From contig CAKPRX010000109.1 of the NCBI GenBank assembly GCA_934183135.1, positions 1-5,842 of the forward strand: DNA of 5,842 nucleotides, read 5' to 3'. The position numbers were made by a program, and so were the translations under genes. How positions within the stretch are numbered: the first letter of the stretch is position 1; the number at the start of each line of letters is the position of its first letter. The notes beneath the pieces were generated by a model. The model worked only from the letters and a program-made list of their open reading frames with translations, did no database searches and had not been told where the DNA came from. The DNA comes from an uncultured Prevotella sp. (lineage in GTDB: Bacteria > Bacteroidota > Bacteroidia > Bacteroidales > Bacteroidaceae). Shown here piece after piece: positions 1 through 5,157 of the stretch.

Positions 1-1099
1 TCTTGAGCGAGCAACTGGGCTTGGCGCCATCGCATATCATGCCCGTCAGGTTGGCTATCATGTTCTTCACGGCATGGCACAGGTCGGTATAGCTGCCTCC
101 CATGAGGTAGGTGATGCCGCAGCTGGAGCCTATGCTGGCCACCACGCAGCCACAGAGGGCACTCAGCTTGCCCAGGCTCTGCTTGATGTAGATAGCCGTC
201 AGATGGCTCAGCGTGAGAGCCCTTATCAGCTCCTCCTCGGTATTCTCGTTCTCCTGGGCAAACACCACCACGGGATTGGTGGCACAGATGCCCTGGTTGC
301 CCGACCCACTGTTGCTCATAACGGGTATCATGGCGCCGCCCATGCGGGCATCGCAGGCCAGGGCGGTCTTAGATATGATGTGCGAGAACATCGTGTTGCC
401 GAAAATGCCGTGACTTAGCGGTCTGTCCATGGTCTTGCCGAGGCAGTGGCCGTAATTGCCCTTTACCGACTCAGCTGCGGCGCGCATATTCAGGTCGCGC
501 GTCTTCAAGATAAACCTCAGCTCGTCTGTAGGGGCCGTGGTGGCAAAGTCGTAGACCGTGCGCAGACAGAGCGCGGGCTCCTCGGCATCGGTGGCAGCCA
601 CCGAATTCTGGCGCTTGTCGGTCATTACGTTGCCGTTGTGCTCCTCGTACACTATGCGGGTATGGTCTGTGGCTATTACGGCCGTAGCCCAGTCGGTGCC
701 GGCCTGACAGGTGGTCTCAATGTAGAGCTTGTCGCACTTGCCCAGCTTGAGCTGTATGCTGATGCGGTCCTCGGCCAGGTAGCGCTTACCCTCCTCGAGC
801 GTGTCAGGGGTAAGGTCTTTCAGAACCTCTAACTTGTAGGCCGACTTGCCCACCAGGGCCCCTAAGGCTATGGCTATGGGCAGCCCTATCATGCCCGTGC
901 CGGGTATGCCCACACCCATGGCGTTTTTCAGGATATTGGCACTCAGCCATACCGTTATCTTGGTGGGTACACGGCCTAACAGCTCGGTGGCACGGGCCAC
1001 ACACAGCGCCACGGCCATGGGCTCTGTACAGCCCACGGCAGGCACCACCTCACGGTTTATCAGCGCCAGGATGCGCGTTCTTGTCTCTCTGTCTATCAT
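1..1099 (-). CDS. UPF0597 / L-cysteine desulfidase family protein (CyuA-like), 3' end missing
   Basis: This is a cytoplasmic iron-sulfur enzyme of the family that includes E. coli CyuA (YhaM) and archaeal L-cysteine desulfidase, which convert L-cysteine to pyruvate, ammonia and sulfide. It is often annotated as 'serine dehydratase subunit alpha family'. The 366 visible residues contain the family signatures: AVGCTEP (residues 21-27), SNSGSGNQGI (262-271), ALCGC (314-318), SCGITYLMGG (326-335) and MICDGAKPSC (354-363). Cys24, Cys316 and Cys356 match in spacing the three cluster ligands I recall for the Methanocaldococcus enzyme (25, 282, 322), so the active site looks intact. The family is about 430 residues long, so roughly 60 are lost off the window edge. 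The start ATG opens directly on the conserved N-terminus, 18 bases after the transglutaminase gene, with an A-rich gap and no Shine-Dalgarno. It is the third gene of the operon. The family call is firm. The substrate (cysteine, serine or other) is inferred. Confidence 0.92.
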   Translation of the reverse strand, partial: MIDRETRTRILALINREVVPAVGCTEPMAVALCVARATELLGRVPTKITVWLSANILKNAMGVGIPGTGMIGLPIAIALGALVGKSAYKLEVLKDLTPDTLEEGKRYLAEDRISIQLKLGKCDKLYIETTCQAGTDWATAVIATDHTRIVYEEHNGNVMTDKRQNSVAATDAEEPALCLRTVYDFATTAPTDELRFILKTRDLNMRAAAESVKGNYGHCLGKTMDRPLSHGIFGNTMFSHIISKTALACDARMGGAMIPVMSNSGSGNQGICATNPVVVFAQENENTEEELIRALTLSHLTAIYIKQSLGKLSALCGCVVASIGSSCGITYLMGGSYTDLCHAVKNMIANLTGMICDGAKPSCSLK

Positions 1100-1117
1100 A
1101 GGTTTAGGTCTTGGTGT

Positions 1118-3712
1118 TTATAGTCCATGAATAGTTTTGAGCAGTTGGTCGCCCAGCCCGATGGTGTAACCGTGGCTCTCGAAGACCACCCTGTTAAAGG
1201 TGTCGCCGATGATGAACCGCGGCAGCGGGGTGGTGGCAGGCTGCCTCATGCGCTCCGACAGATGGGCAGCGATGGTTCCGCCCGTATCTATGCCCCACCG
1301 CACCGTACTGGGAAGTCCCGGTATGGGCGAGGCGAGATACTTGGCATAGTCCTCGGCCGTGGGGAAGAGCAGCAGGATGCGCCGCCCCCAAGCCTCTAAC
1401 TGGCTGGCGCGCAGGGCTATGTCGCGCAGGGCGTGGTTAGTAGGCTCCTGCCCTACGCCCAAGAGACCCACCACATAGTAGCCGCGGCCGGCCGAGAGCA
1501 GTACAGAACTGGCGCGGCCGGTGGCAGCATCGGTAAACCGGCTCTCTGAGTCGAATGAGCCTATCACGCTCACCGCGGTACCGGCATCGGGCAGCGTCAG
1601 GGTGGCCTCGGCCGGCTCGGGCCCTACTGGGAACAGGCTGATATGGGCACGCACACTGCCACTGGCCAGACGGGTGCCTGTGGTGAGCAGATAGTAGCCC
1701 TGGGCCACCGGGGCCGAGCCGTCTAACAGGGCCTGGCACTGGCGCGCGTCGTCGTAGTTGAGCAGGGTAAACAGGTCTCGGCCGCCCCAGCGGCTCAGCG
1801 TGTAGTGGGTATAGTATTCGGGAACAGCGAGGTGGGACTTGGCACTGAAGTGCAGCCACAGCTTGCTGCTAACCGGAGTGGCAGAGCCGCCACTACCCCA
1901 CTCTACCTGTACGCGGCGACCGCCCCACTCGTAGTAAGTACGGCCCGTAACGGGGTCTACCCATGCCGGGATGCCCTGGGTACGGCACAGGGCCACGAAG
2001 AACACCGCCATGCTACGCTCGTCGGCCACGCGGCTACGCCATACGCCTAAGGGCGACGTGTAGGTACCGGCCGCCACAGCCCCCTCGGTCAGGGCGATGT
2101 GCCTGCGACAATAGTCGAGCGTGGCCACGGGGCTGCCCCACCCCTTGCCCAGCGCGGGAGCCGCTAAGGCACGCAGCGCGGCCCTGTAGGGCACCAGCTG
2201 CTCATCGGCCACGCGCGGGGCCAGCACATGGGCCACATCGGCCGTGTCGGCGGTATGGTCCAGCGCATCGGCAAGCACTGCCGGAGCCACATCGCGCAGA
2301 TCCTTGTCGGTCAGTGTAGACAGCAGGGCCATGGCGCGCGGCAGACGGGCCTCGGCCTGTGCGTCCCGGAGAAAGTGCAGGATGGCGGCCCAGTTGCCCT
2401 CGGCCCGGGCGACATACGCGGCGGCATCGGCCCCCATCAGCGTCCGGGCCGAGTCGGCTCCCTGGCGGAAGGTGGCCCTGTAGGCCGCGCGCACCGAGTC
2501 CTCGGCAGCCATGCGGCGGGTGTTCTCGGCCTGCTGGGCGGCCGTTACCGGCGGTATGTTGGCGTGCTCTGATGGCGGAACGATGTCTATGTCCTCCTCT
2601 ACCCTGTCGCCCACCCTGTGGGTAAGTGCTATGGTGGCCGACGGCTGCTGCCCGAACCGCACGCGGGTCCATCCTAAGCGGTCGGCCTTGGCGGCTATGA
2701 CCAGCATGTCGCCCAGGCCGGCCGTAAACGACACGCGGCCGTCGGCAGCCGTGAGCAGGCTCGCCACGGGGAAGAACTCGGCATAGTTGTATATTCTGAA
2801 CTCTACCCGCGCGCCCTCCAGCGGACGGCCGTGGGCATCGGTCACGGTAACGGTCACAGGGGCCGTGGGGGCGTAGTTGGCCGTCACGTTAATCTCTGTA
2901 TAGTAAGGTGTGCGGCTCATTACCATCTCTGGGCCAGCGTACCGCCCGAACACCTTGGTGTGCATGAGCATGCCCCGGCTGGCCGGGGCGTTGAACCAGC
3001 CTAAGTTGAGCACCGGCTCGGGTTCACAGGCGCCCATAAAGAGCCACTTGCCGTCTACCCATGCCTCCACCCACGCATGGTTGTCATCGGTGTGGGCCCA
3101 GCGGGGTGTATATACCTGTCGGGCGGGTATGCACACGGCTCGCAGGGCGGCCACTAAGAGAGTAGACTCCTCGCCGCAGCGCCCCCATGAGGTGCGTATG
3201 GTGGCCAGCGGACTGCTGGTGCGTGCGTCCGACGGCTGATAGTTGACCTTCTCGTGGCACCAGTGGTTCACCTCGAGCACGGCATCGTACAGGCTCTTGC
3301 CACGGACGCGCTCCAACAGCTCGCCCTGCATGGCAGAGCGGAAGCGGTCCAGGTTCTCATTGTTGACACGCACGGGGAGGACAAAGTGGCGGTACACATC
3401 ATCGGGCACCGTCCACCCCACCACGCTGCGGGCATGGCGGGCGGCCCGCACCTGGTCCAGAAAGTAGGTGCCGGGATAGTCGGCCACATCGCAGGTGGGC
3501 ATATAGGCGTACAGGAACTCCATGTCGCTGCGCTCGGCCGCGGTCATGGTGCTGTCGAACACGCTGAAGAGCTGCCCGTGGCTCAGCGAGGCCCGCCGGG
3601 CCTTGAAGTCGGCCACATACTGCGGCTGCGGGGCGGCCGCCTCTACCCTACCGGGGCTCATGGCGCCCACTAAGGCTGCCAGGGCCAGTATCGTTATCGT
3701 ATGGCGCATCAT
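1118..3712 (-). CDS. Exported transglutaminase-fold protein with a second, degenerate transglutaminase-like domain
   Basis: The protein has 864 residues. A signal peptide spans about 1-27 (hydrophobic ITILALAALVGAM, then VEAAA) and there is no lipobox, so it is probably periplasmic. A transglutaminase-like domain (about 135-255) carries Cys179 in WGRCGEES and His212 in DNHAWVEAW. Where the triad Asp is expected (as in the DPCE of PNGase) the sequence reads GACE, so Gly227 replaces Asp, with Glu230 nearby. Residues 283-345 look like a beta-sandwich carboxypeptidase-regulatory or Ig-like domain (VTVTDAHGRPLEGARVEFRI). A helical stretch (390-520) follows. Residues 525-605 resemble a second transglutaminase core (VADERSMAVFFVALCRTQGIPAW) with Glu565 at the catalytic Cys position and no matching His. 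Residues 775-864 look thioredoxin-like (LPRFIIGDTFNRVVF with a likely cis-Pro) but lack CxxC. ATG at 3712 overlaps the cutC stop as ATGA; a second ATG follows at once. It may be a peptidase or amidase acting on peptides or glycopeptides, but the substrate is unknown. Confidence 0.9.
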   Translation of the reverse strand: MMRHTITILALAALVGAMSPGRVEAAAPQPQYVADFKARRASLSHGQLFSVFDSTMTAAERSDMEFLYAYMPTCDVADYPGTYFLDQVRAARHARSVVGWTVPDDVYRHFVLPVRVNNENLDRFRSAMQGELLERVRGKSLYDAVLEVNHWCHEKVNYQPSDARTSSPLATIRTSWGRCGEESTLLVAALRAVCIPARQVYTPRWAHTDDNHAWVEAWVDGKWLFMGACEPEPVLNLGWFNAPASRGMLMHTKVFGRYAGPEMVMSRTPYYTEINVTANYAPTAPVTVTVTDAHGRPLEGARVEFRIYNYAEFFPVASLLTAADGRVSFTAGLGDMLVIAAKADRLGWTRVRFGQQPSATIALTHRVGDRVEEDIDIVPPSEHANIPPVTAAQQAENTRRMAAEDSVRAAYRATFRQGADSARTLMGADAAAYVARAEGNWAAILHFLRDAQAEARLPRAMALLSTLTDKDLRDVAPAVLADALDHTADTADVAHVLAPRVADEQLVPYRAALRALAAPALGKGWGSPVATLDYCRRHIALTEGAVAAGTYTSPLGVWRSRVADERSMAVFFVALCRTQGIPAWVDPVTGRTYYEWGGRRVQVEWGSGGSATPVSSKLWLHFSAKSHLAVPEYYTHYTLSRWGGRDLFTLLNYDDARQCQALLDGSAPVAQGYYLLTTGTRLASGSVRAHISLFPVGPEPAEATLTLPDAGTAVSVIGSFDSESRFTDAATGRASSVLLSAGRGYYVVGLLGVGQEPTNHALRDIALRASQLEAWGRRILLLFPTAEDYAKYLASPIPGLPSTVRWGIDTGGTIAAHLSERMRQPATTPLPRFIIGDTFNRVVFESHGYTIGLGDQLLKTIHGL

Positions 3713-4464
3713 AACGGACTACAGAGGGCTTCTATCGTACGGCTAACACGGCTGGCCGAGGTCTCCATACGGGTGTATTCGTCTACGCCGGCGGCACCCA
3801 TGGCCACCTGGTCGTTGCGTATGCGCATCTGGCTCTTCACGGGGGCGCTGGCCGAGAAGTGGAACTCGTGCGCACCGGTGGCCGCAGCCAGCTGGCGTAT
3901 ATTATGCTCGTTGACCCCACAGCCGGGCATGATGCTGAGTTTCGGACCGGCCTCGCTGACCAACTGGCGCAGCAACGTGGCTCCCTCGGGGGCTGTGGGC
4001 TGCTGGCCCGAGGTGAGTATGCGGGCCACGCCGGCAGCCCGCAGCTGGCGCATGGCCTCCAGGGGACGGCGGCAGCGGTCAAAGGCGCGGTGAAAGGTTA
4101 CCGGCAGCCCGTCGGCGGCCTCCATAAGCCGGTCCAGGGTACGCAGGTCTATGTCACCGTCGGCCGTAAGACAGCCCACCACTACCCCATCGACATGCAG
4201 GGAACGCATGGCCTGGATATCGGCCTCCATGGTAGCTACCTCAATTGGCGTATAGAGAAAATCGCCACCCCGTGGGCGTACTATCACATTGAGCACTATG
4301 TCCGCGTTGACCCGGGCCTGTGCTATCGTGGCAAACGAGGGGGTAAGGCCACCCTCGGCAAGGGCCGCGCACAACTCTACCCTATCGGCTCCGCCCTGCT
4401 GGGCGGCGATGCAGCTCTGCACCGAGTTGGCGCATACTTCTATCGTATAATCGGTACGTATCAT
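3709..4464 (-). CDS. cutC: Copper homeostasis protein CutC
   Basis: This is a 251-residue cytoplasmic TIM-barrel protein of the CutC family, close to the usual bacterial length (about 245-250). The conserved barrel motifs appear in order: GADRVELC (25-32), EGGLTPS (37-43), VRPRGGDFLYT (62-72), VTFHRAFD (122-129), ILTSG (149-153), MPGCGV (179-184) and EFHFSA (200-205). CutC was named for copper tolerance in E. coli, where a direct copper role has since been questioned, so the biochemical activity is unsettled. It is unrelated to choline TMA-lyase, which shares the name. The ATG at 4464 begins the conserved barrel strand directly and is preceded by an A-rich leader (AACCAAACACGAC) without a Shine-Dalgarno. 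It is the first gene of the operon, behind a promoter at 4534-4565. Its TGA stop overlaps the ATG of the next gene by four bases, implying translational coupling. Ten of its 14 Ile codons are ATA. Confidence 0.96.
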   Translation of the reverse strand: MIRTDYTIEVCANSVQSCIAAQQGGADRVELCAALAEGGLTPSFATIAQARVNADIVLNVIVRPRGGDFLYTPIEVATMEADIQAMRSLHVDGVVVGCLTADGDIDLRTLDRLMEAADGLPVTFHRAFDRCRRPLEAMRQLRAAGVARILTSGQQPTAPEGATLLRQLVSEAGPKLSIMPGCGVNEHNIRQLAAATGAHEFHFSASAPVKSQMRIRNDQVAMGAAGVDEYTRMETSASRVSRTIEALCSPL

Positions 4465-4489
4465 GTCGTGTTTGGTTATCAGTTAAGTT

Positions 4490-4531
4490 GCCAAGACGGC
4501 TGCGGCCCATCCGCCCCTCGCTCTTGGCGAG
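4490..4531 (-). promoter_or_regulatory. Structured cutC leader with two competing hairpins
   Basis: On the minus strand GCCAAGA (4528-4522) can pair with TCTTGGC (4496-4490). The loop between them contains a further small hairpin, GCGG/CCGC (4514-4511 with 4505-4502). Alternatively CTCGC (4531-4527) pairs with GCGAG (4521-4517) around the loop CAAGA. The two outer stems use the same bases, so only one can form. They lie at or just after the predicted transcription start and 26 bases before the ATG. They may be a leader switch, an mRNA 5' stabiliser or a DNA operator. No known riboswitch class is recognised, and the stems are short enough that chance cannot be excluded. Confidence 0.35.
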
Positions 4532-4533
4532 TG

Positions 4534-4565
4534 TAAAGATAGCAATAACAGGAGTAATGACCAAA
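4534..4565 (-). promoter_or_regulatory. Bacteroidota-type promoter for the cutC operon
   Basis: Read on the minus strand, TTTG (4565-4562) and TATCTTTA (4541-4534) are separated by 20 bases. The Bacteroidota sigma-ABfr consensus is TTTG, about 19-21 bases, then TAnnTTTG. Only the last base of the -7 element departs from consensus. Transcription would start at about 4526-4531, giving a leader of roughly 65 bases before the cutC ATG. It is the best-matching promoter seen on the minus strand upstream of the operon. Confidence 0.65.
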
Positions 4566-4589
4566 ATATTTAACAAGAAAGACGATAGA

Positions 4590-4618
4590 TAAAAGTAAAA
4601 AGGTAAAAAAGTAAAAGG
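4590..4618. repeat. A-rich repeat of (A4-6)G(G)T units
   Basis: A run of short units (AAAAGT, AAAAAGGT, AAAAAAGT, AAAAGG) forms a purine-rich tract on the plus strand, equal to a T-rich tract of TTTTAC and TTTTTTACC units on the minus strand. Similar tracts recur between genes in Bacteroidales, as I remember them. It lies 25 bases upstream of the -33 element of the cutC promoter, so it could act as curved DNA or an UP-like element. Read on the minus strand it could instead be the T-rich end of transcripts from the small ORF at 4688-4879, although no strong stem precedes it. Confidence 0.45.
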
Positions 4619-4687
4619 CGCTCCCTGTGTTCTGGTGCTGGTTTCCTGTTCTCCCCGATTGGCCACACGAAATCAGAAGACCAACCT

Positions 4688-4879
4688 TTAGCACGCTAAT
4701 GATAGCTCCCATCGCGCTAACGACGGCTCCGGGGAACGAAAAGGACGGTCTACGCGAAAGGATATGATAGCCACAGGCAAGCCTGTGACCATCTCCAGCT
4801 CGTCAGCAATTATCTCGCGAACCGATTTTGTCTTTTCGCCACTCTGCATAGCTATCTTTGCCAACACCCTTGCCAACAT
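4688..4879 (-). CDS. Possible small protein of 63 residues, unknown function
   Basis: From ATG at 4879 the frame encodes a basic, amphipathic N-terminal half with KTKSVREIIADELEM (17-30), a hydrophobic strand-like VTGLPVAIISF (31-41) and an Arg/Pro-rich tail. I do not recognise a family. In favour of a gene: it lies in a GC-richer island within AT-rich DNA, a CACCTTTG element sits 18 bases upstream (-7-like), and three of its five Ile codons are ATA, as in the neighbouring genes. Against: no clear -33 box, an AAGG directly abutting the ATG that is too close to be a ribosome site, and a C-terminal part made by a 21-bp duplication. The frame is also open 7 codons upstream to a TTG at 4900. It could be a real small protein, a remnant of a larger gene, or chance. 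Confidence 0.35.
   Translation of the reverse strand: MLARVLAKIAMQSGEKTKSVREIIADELEMVTGLPVAIISFRVDRPFRSPEPSLARWELSLAC
4692..4730. repeat. Imperfect 18-bp tandem repeat, 21-bp period
   Basis: CACGCTAATGATAGCTCC (4692-4709) and CGCGCTAACGACGGCTCC (4713-4730) match at 14 of 18 positions. All four differences are transitions. The 21-bp period is exactly seven codons, so the small minus-strand frame that overlaps it encodes the related peptides EPSLAR and ELSLAC. The left copy also forms a near-palindrome, TTAGC-AC-GCTAA (4688-4699), covering the stop codon. This looks like an old local duplication. Confidence 0.55.
4772..4787. repeat. Perfect inverted repeat CACAGGC-AA-GCCTGTG
   Basis: Two 7-bp arms (4772-4778 and 4781-4787) match perfectly around a 2-base spacer. 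As RNA the likely form is a 6-bp stem with a 4-base loop. The geometry also suits a dimeric DNA-binding protein. It lies inside the possible 63-residue ORF, where it would encode TGLPV, and no T-tract follows on either strand, so it is not an intrinsic terminator. Confidence 0.4.
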
Positions 4880-4897
4880 CCTTAATGAATTAGTTTG

Positions 4898-4905
4898 CAA
4901 AGGTG
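4898..4905 (-). promoter_or_regulatory. Possible -7 promoter element for the small ORF
   Basis: The minus strand reads CACCTTTG followed by CA, differing from TAnnTTTG only at the first base. No TTTG stands at the expected -33 position; the sequence there is T-rich (TATTTTTATAG). If used, the leader before ATG 4879 would be only about 10-15 bases. Support is limited to the -7 match and its location. Confidence 0.3.
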
Positions 4906-5030
4906 ACTTCGGGTATCTATAAAAATATTTTTCCCATCTGTAAATATCTTATCAATATTCATATTTGTATTTATAGAAGTTTTATCGCTGCCAATATGAG
5001 TACTATATAAATACTTCCCCGTTTCCAATG
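4906..5030. other. AT-rich divergent intergenic tract without a recognisable gene
   Basis: This stretch is strongly AT-rich, unlike the GC-rich genes, and holds the 12-bp palindrome AAAAATATTTTT (4921-4932). It separates leftward from rightward transcription. No reading frame, RNA gene or conserved site is supportable. The low GC fits a promoter or spacer region rather than decayed coding sequence. Confidence 0.6.
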
Positions 5031-5062
5031 AAAAAAAAAATGAGGCAACCCTTCATTTTTTT
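5031..5062. terminator. Bidirectional terminator-like hairpin
   Basis: An A-tract and TGAGG (5031-5045) pair with CC-T-TCA and a T-tract (5050-5062) around the loop CAAC. The stem is about 12 bp with one bulged T (5052), and A and T runs on the two sides make it terminator-like in both directions. The GC core is short, so it may be weak. No gene ends immediately beside it. It lies 35 bases upstream of the -7 element at 5097, where it could insulate the rightward promoter from stray transcription. Confidence 0.4.
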
Positions 5063-5096
5063 ACCTGTTTTAGCAGATAGATTGTAAATAAAAACG

Positions 5097-5104
5097 TATC
5101 TTTG
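5097..5104 (+). promoter_or_regulatory. Bacteroidota -7 promoter element for the rightward gene
   Basis: TATCTTTG, followed by CA, matches the TAnnTTTG consensus exactly. The expected -33 position (about 5073-5077) reads GCAGA, so no good TTTG is present. The nearest candidates, TTTTAG at 5068-5073 and ATTG at 5081-5084, have poor spacing, which suggests a weak or activator-dependent promoter. The predicted leader is about 45-50 bases, A/C-rich, without a Shine-Dalgarno, and contains ACAGACAGAC just before the start codon region. Confidence 0.7.
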
Positions 5105-5157
5105 CACGGTAACAAGTACAACTAAAAACATTCACTAACTTACAGACAGACAACTAA

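Noticed and set aside
74..832. Plus-strand open frames of 114 and 128 codons over the left part of the window
   Set aside because: They are antisense to the cyuA-like gene, whose minus-strand frame carries clear family signatures throughout.
2202..2672. Minus-strand open frame of 156 codons inside the transglutaminase gene
   Set aside because: It is an alternate frame of a long continuous gene; its Arg/Gly/Pro-rich composition is typical of shifted reading in GC-rich DNA.
3709..4464. CutC as choline trimethylamine-lyase
   Set aside because: The protein is a 251-residue TIM barrel with copper-homeostasis CutC motifs. The choline lyase is a glycyl radical enzyme of more than 800 residues.
3859..4536. 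Plus-strand open frame of 225 codons opposite cutC
   Set aside because: It lies antisense to the well-conserved cutC and has no promoter or recognisable domain.
4590..4730. Possible CRISPR-like or mobile-element repeats in the spacer
   Set aside because: Only two imperfect 18-bp copies and an A-rich simple repeat are present. There is no regular spacer pattern, no terminal inverted repeats and no transposase.
4917..4976. Inverted arms CTATAAA and TTTATAG separated by 46 bases
   Set aside because: The arms are short and purely AT-rich apart from one end base, in a strongly AT-rich tract; a chance match is likely.
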